Part shown: positions 1 through 12,200 of the stretch, piece after piece
Layout of the letters: the number at the start of each line of letters is the position of its first letter
How positions within the stretch are numbered: position 1 is the stretch's first letter
Assembly (NCBI RefSeq): GCF_901709675.1
Contig: NC_051090.1
Location: 9,624,842-9,688,841 of the forward strand
Length of the DNA: 64,000 nt
From: Syngnathus acus
Lineage: Eukaryota; Chordata; Actinopteri; Syngnathiformes; Syngnathidae
Direction: 5' to 3'
Notes under the pieces: generated by a model
Databases searched by the model: none
Told to the model about the DNA's origin: nothing
The model's input: the letters and a program-made list of their open reading frames with translations, nothing else
Position numbers and translations under genes: made by a program

Positions 1-330
1 GGCTGCTGGTGCTGTTTAAAATGTAAACAGCAGGTCTTGTGTGTGTGTGTGGGGGGGGGGGGGGGGACTAATAATTGATTTATACACAGTGAGAGAGAAA
101 AAAGTGTTTCTGCCAGGAAGTGACAGGAGCCTTGACGCCTCGCCCTCAATAGAATTGACGCGGAAAGCTCTTTGTACACCTCCAATGGAAAACAAACACA
201 CAAATTTTTCAGTCTGTTTATCTAAAATGCAGAATTCTTTTATGGAACACATGCTCCCTTATTTACTGAAAACTCACCTATTTGCTGTTTCTCATGCTCT
301 CTTGTAATATCTGTAGGCAATTGCAATATG

Positions 331-369
<39 letters not shown>

Positions 370-630
370 TTTTCTGTTAATGTAATTTTTCCAATGTCAG
401 GCTGAACGGCTGCAGTGCATTTTCCATTGGGCCTGATTTGTCCCGACATGTCTTTACGGTGACTCATCGCAGCAAGAAATACTACATGTGACTGTTTAAA
501 TGTATCATCAAGCTCATGCTATGTGAAATAGTTTCAACGTTTGCATCATTCAGCAGCATTTTTCTTCCACACTTTAGTGCCGCCCCACCACCACCACCAT
601 CGGCACAATCTTAAATGTTTTTTTTTTAAT
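1..630. other. Intergenic, no gene seen
   Basis: No open reading frame here resembles a known protein. Visible structure is a (GT)n tract at 39-50 running into a 16-base G run (51-66), a 30-base T run at 335-364, and a short CCA-rich stretch near 580-600. Nothing suggests an exon. Confidence 0.6.
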
Positions 631-787
631 CTTCCTCCTTTGTGTAGCAGCTTTTTGTTGGTGAAATCTGTTACTAATGGCTTATGAATTAATAAGAGGT
701 CAAAGTGATTTTGACTTCCATGCGAGGTGATTGTAAAGAGCTTGAAAGCATCCGTGCTTTTTATTCAGATTTCAGCATTTTCCGGCC
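631..787. repeat. Duplicated non-coding block, copy 1
   Basis: About 155 bp that recurs at 1138-1290. Both copies contain TTTGTGTAGCAGCTTTTTGT, then GCTTATGAATTAATAAG, then TCCATGCGAGGTGATTGTAA, and both end at CAGCATTTTCCGGCC. Differences concentrate in a few positions, for example 700-712 and 748-760. There is no coding frame, no terminal inverted repeat and no poly-A tail, so it does not look like a standard transposon. The AT-rich TTAATAA core would suit homeodomain binding. Local duplication of a regulatory element is the simplest reading, but function is inferred. Confidence 0.6.
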
Positions 788-1137
788 CAGTGCATTTTCA
801 GGCTACATAGCGCCCCCACCTGCATTTGTTGGAAAATTCAACCCCGGGAGCTTGTTTTCACTTAGCAATGTAAAATTTGGACGGCACCTCTGCCTCGAGG
901 GGACCCACAATAAAGAATCAATAAGCCATGTCTGGAAAAGGGTCCTTCCATGACAAACTCCTCCAAGAAATTTTGTCTGCTTGCTCCCAAATGTATATCT
1001 GTATGAGGATGGATTTTAATTTTGGCCTCTGTGCGTGGGCAGAACGCGCCAGGTAAATCCGAGGACTCGAGAGTCCGATATTTGAATGGGTTTTGCTTCA
1101 AACTCTGTACTCTAAATGTTAGCGGCTTTTTCATTGC

Positions 1138-1290
1138 CTTCCTTTGTGTAGCAGCTTTTTGTTGGTGAAATCTGTTACTAATGGCTTATGAATTAATAAG
1201 CGGCCAAACCGAATTAGACTTCCATGCGAGGTGATTGTAAAGAGCTTGAAAGCCTCGGCGGTTTTATTCAGATTTCAGCATTTTCCGGCC
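1138..1290. repeat. Duplicated non-coding block, copy 2
   Basis: Second copy of the 631-787 block, in the same orientation and about 505 bp downstream. The first 60 bp are almost unchanged, the middle (1200-1215) is diverged, and the last 75 bp are again close to copy 1. A 17-base fragment of the same block, TGTGTAGCAGCTTTTTG, reappears near 20066, which could be chance or a distant relative. Confidence 0.6.
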
Positions 1291-2514
1291 GACTTGCCTT
1301 CTCCCATAATGCATCCCTCGGTCTCGGGTGCTCTTTGGTATAATTTACTCAGGTCGGCAAAGAGGCATTAATTTTCTATTATTGTGAAAAGATGATTCGT
1401 GTTTTGGGGGCTGTCGCCATGATTTATTTACATGCACAGCAGGCAAAGACGACTAATGGAGGCTACAGTGGTGGGTACCCCTGACGTTTAACTACAGCGG
1501 CGGCACATGTGTTAATGTGTCCTCCCCGGGCGCCTCCCTCCCGCTAATGGAACGCAACTTAACACGTAAATTCACTCGTCTGCGACTTAAATGCTCCACC
1601 GCTCGTCTCGGTGGTCCGCAGGGGGGGGGGGGGGGGGGGAAGACGGCGGTAAATCACGGCTCGTCATATTTGTTAAGGTGGCGCTTGAATATTGCAACAG
1701 CCGCGAGACACGCAAGTCAGGACCATATTGACTTTATTCAACATCTAAAATGAGAATATGACGTCGCAATCGGGAATTGCGGTTTTGGGATTCTGCGGGG
1801 GCTTTAACATTCCCCCAAACTCACCACAAGTTCATGTAACAATTTTAGGCTTTCAATGCAAACCCCAAGAACTCACTAGAAGTGTGAACAAAAAAAATGG
1901 CCTTCGACAACAATTTTGCTCATTGACTCTATGTCTATCATAACAGATTGCACACAAAAATCTCAGCAACCACAGTTAAAAAATGAACAAGACATTGGCC
2001 GAAGCCCAGAATGTCAAAGTTTGATCAATTGGGCCTCCAGCACAAAATTGGGCGTACCTCGCCATGCGGGCAGCAAAACTGAAAGTCTTCAGTTACCTAA
2101 GTTTGCCAACAACTTCAGGATGAAGAGATTAGCACTCGGTGAAGCACTGAAGGCCAAGTGAGCCACTAAACAAATCAAATGTGCTGATGTACAAATGACA
2201 GCTCGCTCAACAACTGGCTCATCATGTGACTCAACGATTTAGCCACGCTCCAATGCGGCCGAGTGTCGGGTCGAGGGGCTAAAAGCGTCATGAAACTCTG
2301 CTGAGTGGCCAGAAATGTTTGTTTTTAGCCAGGCGTCTTGGCTGTGAATCAGCGGCTCATTATGACGATTAATGACAGCAGCTCGTCCGCATGACTCATG
2401 GGTCGGGTCGCCGGCACCTCCCCGGGCCTTCATCCGGACGCAACGCGACTCCTTCGCCGCCGTCTGGTCGGACTGGGTATAGCTGCCACAAGTCATGAAT
2501 CTCTTAAGTATCTG

Positions 2515-2652
2515 TTTTTAAAATGTAGGTAGTAAAAGTAGAATTCAGAATAAGTGCTCAAGTTGAGTACAAATGTCGGGATTTTTTTTTCCCCTCAAGT
2601 ACACTGAGCTAATACTAACACATTAGTACTTTGTTACCTCCCACCAGTGGAT
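2515..2652. repeat. Possible decayed interspersed element
   Basis: The segment has repeated AAGT/AGTAC words (GCTCAAGTTGAGTACAAATG, then CTCAAGTACACTGAGC) and ends in AGTACTTTGTTACCTCCCAC. This resembles, from memory, a common fish non-autonomous element built from repeated AAGTAC words and ending near CCACCACTG. It is heavily decayed and no target duplication is visible. Family assignment is a guess. Confidence 0.3.
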
Positions 2653-2815
2653 GTCAGGAATAACGGCCTAATTAAAGAAGGTAAAAAGAAAGAGGTGACA
2701 GCGTGTGCATGGCCATTACAAGGTTAATTAGGCAATAATGAAGAGGATACATCAGGTGACTGCGGGCTTTGCCGCAATGTGACTGCATCTAATCCCCACG
2801 TATTAATAGCCAACA
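2640..2815. promoter_or_regulatory. Candidate conserved non-coding element
   Basis: Compositional candidate only. The stretch is free of simple repeats and contains CGGCCTAATTAAAG, AAGGTTAATTAGGCAATAAT and CGTATTAATAGCC, that is, several homeodomain-type TAAT cores within 170 bp. No coding frame spans it. Cross-species alignment would be needed to establish conservation. Confidence 0.25.
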
Positions 2816-4745
2816 CTTCACACGCTCCGTCGGAGGATTCCAAGCAGGTTCCGTTCGCCGCCTGTCAACTTGCATTAAGTGCGATGAAGCCTGTCGAGCT
2901 TTGAGATGGACGAGATTTGCCTTTGACGTGTCGCCGATTAGCAAAACTCGAGTATTGTATTTAGCGACGAGCACGCTTTTTCAAAATTAACCCCCCAACA
3001 AGTCAGTATGACTTCGCAATATGACATTTGGTAGGCATGTCTATCAAGACTAGATCCACTCAAAAATGACAAAAAGCACAGCAAGTCACCAGATACAGAA
3101 AGTCTACCATTTTGCTTTGAAGCAGCCATTTTAGGCTTATTGTTTGATAACTCGCCATTCATTTGAAAACTCTAACAACTCCACAAGGGACCAAGCAACA
3201 AAATATTGGCTGTTCCATTTTCAGGTGCAAAGCTATTATTAAGACCAATCAATATAAAGATTGCTACGCCAGATGTGACTTTGGACTTGCTTAGCTAACT
3301 CGGGTTGCACGCCGGCTTGTTGAAAGGTCAGCGTGACCATGTGACCCTGCCACATCCTCCACGCCCCCCTCCTTCCTCTAATTGATTTACAAACGCCACA
3401 TCAGTCTATCCTGTAACGTCAATACGACTTGATTAGCCGCCGTTTGTCATTGACAGCTCTCACTTGACATGTGAACTTGTTGAGATGCCAAGGTGCCGTC
3501 GTCATCACGTCACATCCCCCCCGCCGCCCCCCGCGAGACTGGGAAAAGTCGACAGTGTTGCCGCTCCCGGGAGGGGCGCATGGGAAAAGTCGGATAATCC
3601 CCAAATCCAACCTCGGATTTAAGGCGCAGAGTGCGAGTGGAAGCTAATTGGATGCTTGCTAATAATTGGATTTTTCTCAAGAAAAGGGAACAAAAAACTA
3701 ACAATGGAGCAAAAAAGTCCACAATGAATCAAGTGCTGATGGGTCACCTGTTGTTATAGATTAACTGTCAAAATGGACTTTAATAATGTCACAAAAAAGC
3801 CTAAGTGGCTCATTATTAATGCTCAGTGTTGCTAATGGCTAATAAGTGCTAGCAGGGGTCACTAACATGGTGCCCCTGCAGGCATCCAGTAGCCCAATAT
3901 GACCACATTAAGCAGCAGTGTGATTACTGTTACACTCACTAATTGTAAAATTCACAAATTCATATTTCAAATAATTATACAGAGTTTTAGTTCAGATTTG
4001 CAGCATTCACACACTATTTCCACAGAAATTCCGCTGTCTAGTTTTGGTATTTCACAAAAAATATATAAAAAAATACTGGACCCCATTCAGTGAGTTGAAA
4101 AGTTCTCACGGGCGAGGTTTTCTAGTTTTAGCTGTCGCCGGGCAAACGTTGCGGAAATGAGTGCACGCACCACATGTCGGGCTTGTGTGTGTAGCGGCAG
4201 GAGAAGTAGCGGGAGGAGGTCGAGACAACAAAGCTCTCAGCCGAGATTACCGCAAAGCACAAGCTTCACGTTGTTTGTCGGGGATCGCGGCCGGAAGGAG
4301 CCGGCGCGATGGCGTCGTGCCTTTTCCCAGGTGAAGCCATTAGGCGGCCGCCATCATCTCCGAAGGCTTTCGCTAAATCCACTGGCTCCCGTCCACGTTA
4401 TTATCCTGCACGCTCCCGCTGGGGGTTCACGATTCCGCCTTTACCTCAGTGCAAACACAACAAAGACGCTGGAAACACACAAATCCCCTTGGGAATCGAG
4501 TGTGGATGTCGAGGTAGGAAATATGACAAAGACGGAAAGGAACTCAAAAGACGACCATGTCCGTTCCCTCGCATTTTAATATTTTTTGCATCGAAAGTTG
4601 GATATTTCTGCTTCTACTGATAGGAGGCATCACCACATACAGCGCAATTTGCATCCTTGAGATGTTTCGACATATTTATCGGAGTCCCGCTGTGGTAAAT
4701 TCACTTGATTTGGAAATGTGTTTTTAAAAAGATAGTGCTCTATAA

Positions 4746-5655
4746 CAGTGGTCCCCAACCTTTTTTGCACCACGGACCGGTTACGTGTCAGAAATATTTT
4801 CGCGGACCGGCCTTTATATAAATAAATATATTTATATATTTATTATTTAAATATTTATATATATAAATAGGATGAAATAAAATGATACGACTGGCATAAA
4901 AACAAATATAAACCACATAAAAATAAAACGTTGAATTAGTGGGAGCACCGAGCTCTTTTCTCAGAAATGAGCCGTTCCCATCTAGGCGTAATCGGAGACA
5001 ATGACACCCGAAGTGGTTAAGGTTTGTCTTTAAATGCAGGATGCTTGGTCTCCATGTGCCGAAGCAGGTTTGAAGGCTTCATTGCCTCGTTAGCTAGCCT
5101 TTCGCCACATATGCGGAGTGCACTTGGCGCGTCAGAGTCACCTGTGGCGATAAATCCATATTTTAAGTAGGACTCCAGAAATGTTCTTTTAAATGCAGCT
5201 TTCCTTTTCTTAGAAGTCGTAGCCTCTTCTTCTTCAGTGTCCTCATTGGACGTTTTTCCCTTTCCGAAGAAGCTTTCCAAACTTCTCTGTTTCTTGCTCA
5301 TTTTTGCTTGCCTCGCGGGCTTGACTGTGGTGACATGTCACGTGACCGAGACGAGCGCCCTGTGTCAAGAGTCCTTATTTTTCAGATGCACCAACAGATG
5401 TAATTGGGAGAGATTCGCCAAATTTTTTATATTTTTCAAAATAAATTCTTACTCATTTTTGCTAGCTTTGCGGGCTCGACTGGGGAAACATGTCACGTGA
5501 CCGGGACGAGCGTCTTAACCTGAATGAATTGATCGTCAATGAAAAAAAATAAAATAAAATTTTTCTTTTTTTTTTTTCCTGTGCGGCTCCGCGGCCTGGT
5601 ACCAAGTGACCCACGGACCGGTACCGGTCCGCGGCCCGGTGGTTGGGGACCACTG
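4746..5655 (-). mobile_element. Non-autonomous hAT element with 8-bp target duplication
   Basis: The ends are inverted repeats: CAGTGGTCCCCAACC at 4746 and its reverse complement GGTTGGGGACCACTG ending at 5655, with further similarity inward through the CGGACCGG words. An identical 8-bp duplication CTCTATAA flanks it at 4738-4745 and 5656-5663. CAG(T/G)G...-type termini with an 8-bp duplication are diagnostic of the hAT superfamily. At 910 bp it is far too short for a transposase and contains only an N-terminal remnant. Two internal stretches (about 5297-5366 and 5452-5512) are direct repeats of each other, sharing ACATGTCACGTGACCG, so it is a rearranged deletion derivative. Confidence 0.92.
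5017..5301 (-). pseudogene. hAT transposase N-terminal remnant (BED-finger type)
   Basis: A 94-codon open frame inside the hAT element on the minus strand. It starts MSKKQRSLESFF, has an acidic/lysine stretch, then KYGFIATGD and a BED-finger-like segment with ICGE, NEAMKPSNLLRHMETKHP. This arrangement is typical of the N-terminus of ZBED5/SCAND3-like, hAT-derived proteins in fish. The first cysteine of the expected C-x2-C pair is missing (the local sequence is ALRICGE), so the finger looks broken, and the catalytic RNase H-like domain is absent. Not a functional gene; a fossil of the autonomous partner. Confidence 0.7.
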
Positions 5656-5663
5656 CTCTATAA

Positions 5664-8039
5664 TACATGTCAAAATGAGAGCTCTCTTGAGTTTTTGGAA
5701 ATAAGGGAAAACTTTGTTAACGCTCTCCCACATAATTGTAATCACTCTAGCGGCACTCTTTCACTTTGACCTTTTCTGATGGAAATACGCATGTTGCCTT
5801 TTTTTTTTTTTTTTTTACCTCTCCCTTCTGAGGCGCTGAGAGGACACTAACCTGCCATTATGGTTATAATAGTGGCAGATTTACTTTCATTCACTATCAT
5901 TTCATACAACGCATTTTCTCCTTTGACATTTCTGTGACTATAAAGAGAGCAAGTCAAATAAAAACTAATACAAAAGTGTCTCAAATCTACCTAAAACTAC
6001 ACTATACATGGATTTAATATGAGTATTAGCGAATAATAACTCGATAGCCACTGTGAGCCCACCCTGTTTGTTGTCGGCAACTGAGCTAATAAGTGACTGC
6101 TAGCATTTTAGCTAACGTCCACCTACTGTAGCTTAGAGCCACGCCGACAGCCAATAAACTATTGTAAATTAAAAGTGTCTAACAAGCTATGCTAGTAGTA
6201 CTGTTTCTAATGCGCTAACTGTAGGGCACCACCTTCTCGAAATAAAGTTGTATTGTATCAGATTTTAAATCATTACAATGGGGAAAAAATAAAATATAAA
6301 ATAGTATATATTAGTAAAAAACATTAAATTCTTTAAACAGTCATGTTTAGCTATCAATGGATGAAAATCTGCCACCTGCTCGGTTGTTGTTGTGTATGCT
6401 TGAAATTGTGTTATTATTTAAATGTCATCTCGATGGGGGTGGGGGGCTTAGCTTTCAGGGGTGGAGGCACATGCTGCTATTGTTTGCTACAAGACAAAAA
6501 GGCCAAGCCACGTCGCTAATGTAAAAATAAAGATCGCACTACAGCTAGCGTGGAAAGACAACCACATGCTGGCTGTATCGCTGACACTTTTCCATGTCGA
6601 ACAATTATGTCGCTATTAGCATATCTTTTATTAATTGTCCCCGGCATGCATATTGCCGTATCTTTTATTAATTGTCCTGACGAGCTCGCTAACTAGCACG
6701 TCAAGTGGCTTTGTTCTCACAGAGCGTGGCAGCTGAAGGAATCAGGTCAGATTAGCGCGTTGGCTATCGATAGCTGCAATCAATTCAATTAGTTTGTCAT
6801 TTACGCTCTAATATATGCATGGATTTCTCTTTCAAAAATTTGCCTTTAATTTCCCCTCGCCGGGGTAACCCCAGTCCTCCTCCTCCCGCCAGCGTCCAGA
6901 TAATTAAAGGCCGCTTCCTGTCTCGACTATGTCTGAAGCGCTAACGCTAATTAGAAAGGGCAACAGTTGCGCCGCGTCAATAGCGGATTAAGATTAATTA
7001 GGATAGGAAGTGACAGATGAGCGTCAATGACAGCATGGAGGTCAAAGCAGCAAAAAAATGTTGGTGTTGACAAATTAGCAGTATTAGCATCAAGACGTCA
7101 CGAACAGTAGAAGTTGTTTTGTCTAATCATTTCTAGCTAGATACTTGTTAATGTTCCAGATTGCACAGATTACTGTTGTCATCACGTCGCTTTAACTTCC
7201 TAGTTGATTGTGCGAGTAATGACACCCCAGAAACAGTAAAAAGTTATTGATGATGAGACACGTGACTCGGCGAGCAAGACCCTTTGTCCTTTATGCACAT
7301 GTGCCACCATCACGTGTGCTACCATGTATGAGATACTGAAAAAAAATTAAAGTTAATAATTCATAAGAATATAGTGAAGGATTTTTAAAGAAGAATACAT
7401 AGTTCTGTGAAATGTAAAGTATAGTTACTTTACAGGGGAAAAATTCTCTCTTTTAGAATGAATAGATTTTTTTCACATTTTATTATACGTTAGTTTGCTA
7501 CGCGACTAGCTTGTTAGGACATTAGCTGTGACGCTCGTGACAAGCTCTGAGTTATTTATGAAAGCGGCGCATCCATCCATCAGAATACTTGTCGCCGGTG
7601 ATCTAATATTCTATAGTTGACACTTAATGTGTTGCATTGCGACCCTCGGGAGGACGCTCTCTTGTGTCCGGCAGGGGCTGCACTGCTGGGGGGCATACTT
7701 AGCCCTCAAGCCCCCCAGAGGAGGACTGTTATTATTCTTAATAACAAGTGATAAATAGTGTACATGCAGTGCCAGCCCAGTGCAAAAACAACAAACACGC
7801 CACTCAGCCGGAAATCTGTCTGAAAAATTGATTATTGTGTTGGACACACAACAGAGAAACATGTGGTGGCAGAGGTGCTAGTTTTGTAAAATGAGTTTTG
7901 ACTTTTTTTTTTTGACTTGTCAATCTGAATTAGCATATTTATATAATTTCCCATTTGAGGGGTTGAAATGCTCACAGAAAAAGTCAGGAACACGGACACT
8001 AAAATGTAACAAAAATATCCAAAGGGTAAGATCTGAAAG
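5664..8039. other. Intergenic, no gene seen
   Basis: AT-rich with no supported exon. It contains a T run near 5800-5817. The 18-base word ATCTTTTATTAATTGTCC occurs twice about 38 bp apart near 6622 and 6659. A TAATTA-rich stretch at 6885-7030 is a candidate regulatory element. Confidence 0.5.
6885..7030. promoter_or_regulatory. Candidate conserved non-coding element
   Basis: Compositional candidate. It holds AGATAATTAAAGGCC, CGCTAATTAGAAAGGGC and GATTAAGATTAATTAGG within about 130 bp, with balanced GC and no simple repeat. The pattern of spaced homeodomain-type cores is typical of vertebrate developmental enhancers, but conservation cannot be seen from one sequence. Confidence 0.25.
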
Positions 8040-8041
8040 TA

Positions 8042-8549
8042 CCGTTTTTTTCCATGTATAATGCGCAAAATTTAACTAATTTATTGTCCTAAAATCTGGG
8101 GTGCGCATTATACATAGGTACAATTTTTTTATTATTATTTTTTTTATTTATTTTATTTATCCGGATATCATACGGAGGCCGCCATTACAGATGCGCTTTC
8201 TTCTCTGCTGTTCACTTCAAACACGCTCCATACGAACACAATGCTCTCGTATCAGACGCTTGCTCGATCACCTGCTCGTTTGCTGTCACAATGTACCCTA
8301 CACAAATCCGAAACATTTCTTCGCTATTGAGTTTGCTAGCGCATGCGCAGTGATACTGACCGGCAGAATAACATCCGGTTGTTCCCAAAGATGATCTTTT
8401 TTCTGAAATAATTTTACGTTTACGGACTTAAGTAGGAGTCAAAATTTGGGTGCGTATTATACATGGGTACAGGCTTTTTTCCAGCATCAACATGCCATTT
8501 TTAGGGTGCGTATTATACATGGGGGCCCATTATACATGGAAAAAAACGG
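8042..8549. mobile_element. TA-flanked inverted-repeat DNA element (MITE)
   Basis: The left end CCGTTTTTTTCCATGTATAA and the right end TTATACATGGAAAAAAACGG are inverted copies of each other over 20 or more bases. TA dinucleotides flank both ends (8040-8041 and 8550-8551), the pattern of TA-targeting elements (Tc1/mariner and pogo-like). Further copies of GCGYATTATACAT lie inside at 8100-8115, 8450-8462 and 8506-8520, so the ends are subterminally repeated. At 508 bp with no transposase it is non-autonomous. The superfamily is inferred from the TA flank only. Confidence 0.75.
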
Positions 8550-8551
8550 TA

Positions 8552-11500
8552 ATATAAATATAAAAGTCCAATACAGTATGCACAACTTCAACATACTCCA
8601 ACTCTGTGACGTTTCACATTTATTTTAATATCTACGTATAGCTAATCTTGCAAGTCACACGGCAGTATATCATTGCCTGAAATGAAAATAACTCATTATT
8701 TGTTTAAAGTAAATTTTTTCATTTTGAAAAGTGCTTTAGTTGGGCTTGAATATAAGTGTATAAGCTTGAATTTAGCCATCATGAGGTCGAATGATAGCAA
8801 AAATGAGGATAAAATCACCTGTCAAGACCAATATTTCCACTCGAGTCCACTTTTACCATGGAGAATAAATCCTATAATAAAGCAAGAATAAAGAATAAAA
8901 ACGTGTCAAAGTGTTTCTGGGCCTTGGGCGGAAAACGTTCTGCTTTCCTTAACGGGCACAAAGACAAGACAGCGCATGCCTCCGGGGGGCGCTCTTGTTT
9001 ATTATTCTATGGCTCATGTGACCTGGCTGAATGGACATTTTTCCAAATGCTTGGAATTGCCTCAAAGAAAAAAACGCGCCCTGAAGAAAGAAATGTGAAC
9101 GGGATGTCCACTTTCTTCTCCCGCATTAGCCATTAGCTTTCAAGCTAAAGAGTGCTCACAATAGAAGTCGCTTGAAGACCCCGGGCCACATGGGGGGGTG
9201 CAGATGTGTCTGTGAGGGGGGGGGGGTCATTTTGGAGCCACAATGGAGTGGTGTGTGCATCTAAACGCCCCCTTTTCCCCCTTTTCGGAGTCACTTTTGC
9301 CGATGTATTCCTTAGCACTTATTCCGTTCTTTTACGCCGGAATCTCATGGCTGACTTGGCCCATCAAATATTCACATCTAAGGTCGACGTTTTCTTATTG
9401 CCACTCAGATGCCGCTTTACGTAAAGCGGTCCAAAACTTGCAAGTAAAGAAAAAAAAAAAAGAGATAAATTTGATCAAATTGAATTATTTACTCATGGAT
9501 GTGAATGTAATAGTAGCCTTCACTTTTAGGTCAGTAAGACGTTTTCCTACTGCCAACCAGATTCATTACACGCAGCAAAGCAACAACTGTACATGTCTGT
9601 GGTTTCATGCAGCATCCACAACATTCACAAACCAAAAAGAAAAGCTTATTTTGTTTTGAATTTTTTAAAATTATTTTTCAAGAAAAATTGTCTCTAACAT
9701 TGTAGCTTGAACACAAGATGGAGCCAAAGCAATAATTTTACATTAGACATACTTTGGCCTAAGCACGAAAACAAGCTTCGCTAAAAAAATCCGCAAAAAT
9801 GTAAATTGGTGAATGCCAAACCACAAAGTTTACCGTATTCCCACATTTTTTCCCAATGGTCAACATTTTGTTAACTATTGTTACAAATAATCTCGTCGGC
9901 ATTGTCGCACTTATTCCATCGCAATTGAATCTCAGCATTTTACAGCCGACTGATGAAATATTGAAGTTGTAGCGGCACCAAAGGGGAGTTCATGTCCAGC
10001 GTCCCGTCTCCGACATCCCGGCAGGAATGTCGTACAGGGGAAGAAGAAAAAAAAAAAGCGGTAATAAAAATTTGATGGCAATGAGCTGGGATATAGCTAG
10101 CATTCTCCCCGGCGTCACAATGAAATCTTAATCCGAGTTAATGGAAGAGATACGAAAGCCTTTCCCCGTTCCTCTGCATTATTTATCAATTATTGTCAGG
10201 AAAGTGATTCCGCTCTGAGATTTCAGAGGCAAGGAACGCTGGGAAAACATCTCTCGTCTTTTTGACCTCTAACGCTGGTGTATTTTACAGTAGAGCTAAC
10301 ATCGCAATCAGGTAAACTCAGCGGCAAATGGGGTCTGCGGTCAGGCGGGTAAAAAAAATAAAATAAAAATCTAGCCGGAATCTTTGTCCTGAAGGTCGGC
10401 ACTTTGCTAAAAGCTTGTTAATGTCTGAAAACATGCCATGATGTTTGGCAGCTTCCTTTTAAAAAACCTCCTGCAAAGCCGCCACTTCTATTTTATTTCT
10501 TTTTTTAATCCACCAATTACACATCTGCATGACCTCTTCTCATCTTAACTCGACGTGACAGGCTGCTCCTGCACAGCGGAACAGAAACGCTCTCCCACAC
10601 TGCAGAACACGGCGCGCTAATGTAGCTACCGCATGTCCGGCGCGGGTGCGCGGCCGGTGAGGCCGTGTTCCTGCGCCGCGACATGGCAGCGAACAGGTCT
10701 TGATTAGCATTAGCACGTGTAGCCGGGGCCTCCCTCAAGACAGCCTCACGTCAGTCATCCCACGAATGCCTCGTGCGCTCTGCTCAGTTAACACGTTAAC
10801 ACGCTACTTCATTTTAACACACACAAGCGCTGCGATTATTAAATAATAGCAGACTACTTAGTAGGCACGGGGAGGCAGCGTTCTGGGCCCTCAGAGATAC
10901 CGTACAATGTTTCCAAACATCACAAGTCACTTGTTCTACCATACACTGTTGATCTAAAAGTAAGTGTTAAACTAATATTGAAATTAGCAACTTTCTTAGC
11001 ATCACTATAATTGCCTCTCTTGCCTAACAGACCAAGTTAAGTTCATGCACATTCTCACAGCCAACCATTCGTTCACTATTTGAATTAGCAGCTAACATGC
11101 TTGCTAACATATTTCCAACTCAATAACAGCCAGATACTCATTGAGTATGTGATCTGCTCTTAGTGGTTATGATTGAGAAATTAACTTTTTTTTCTTGCTA
11201 TGCATTCCCACAATATCAATTTTATTGTTAAATGTTGTTTGCTTTTGCTCTTGAGCTCATGAATAACCTAAGAGCGCAGTGTTAGTTAGCTCTCAGTTGG
11301 GTGATTCCGCCAGACGCTAAATGCTAAAAGCCAAGCAGCAGCGGTCATGCTAAGAGGATGTGTTTTACTTTGGCGACGGGCACAAATGCGTTTTACTTTG
11401 GCGGGTGGGGTCTTCACTTATGAGGTGATAAAAGCATAAAAAGGAGGCATCAATGTTGGATGCCGCGTCGCCCGGGAGGATACGCCGCTAACGTAATTTA

Positions 11501-12200
11501 GGACGCCGAAGACGACAAGCGTTTTCGCTTTGGCGTGTCCGGCTTTCAACACCCGGGAAGTTGCGGGGAAAAAAGTAGCTTTGCAGGAGTGTCGTTAAGC
11601 CGCCGTGAGTTAACGCAACTGGACGTGTTAGCGTTTGAACAGGCGGCACAATACATTATTTAGCCTCATGACAACACTGCTTCTGTGTAAGTTCGATAGC
11701 TAGGATGCTAACTGATGAGCTAGCTCATTATTAGATGAGTACAGTACTCAGCGGGATCGTCCCTGAGTGACAATCCATCACTTATTGATGTCCCGCCTTG
11801 TTCTTAACTCACTTTAATTATGAGCGCTCCTTAATTAGAATCCGAGGGGGGTCGGAGCGGCTGGTTGGCGTCCGAAGGGAGGCGTTGTGTGTCGCTTAGA
11901 TGTCGCACAACTTCATCAGCAAGTCGCCATCCATAATTCAGCCGCCCTTCGTGTAGTTTCTTGAGTTTAGTGGGAAGTTATGCGGAAAAAGGTCTGTAGA
12001 GGAAGTTGGATCACCAGGCGTAAAAAAAAGGGCCTTTTTCTTTTCTGACAACCACGTGACCCCGCCCCCATCACCACCACCAACCCGAGTGGGAACGGTA
12101 GGGGGCGGGTACAATGGGAGCAATTTCTTGACCTTCTAACCACGGACGAGGTGATGCCGTTAATCTTCGTGAGGCTTCCTGTGTCAGGGGCGCCCCCCAT
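8552..12200. other. Intergenic, no gene seen
   Basis: No exon with a recognisable product. Notable content is a G run near 9218-9227, AT-rich stretches at 9430-9900, a candidate regulatory stretch at 10125-10250 (spaced TAAT cores, no simple repeats), and a GC-rich patch at 10540-10740. Short open frames here look random. Confidence 0.5.

Larger units (their letters stand above)
1291..4737. other. Intergenic, no gene seen
   Basis: No supported exon. It contains a 19-base G run at 1621-1639 and a possible decayed interspersed repeat at 2515-2652. The stretch 2640-2815 (two TAATTA-type cores, low in simple repeats) could be a conserved non-coding element. The short open frames here have no recognisable domains. 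Confidence 0.5.

Noticed and set aside
4157-4620. Arg/Ser-rich overlapping open frames (140 and 103 codons)
   Set aside because: No domain, no splice context, and two competing frames in a GC-rich patch. No evidence of coding.
9243-9659. A 138-codon open frame
   Set aside because: Random composition spanning AT-rich sequence and an A run. No domain.
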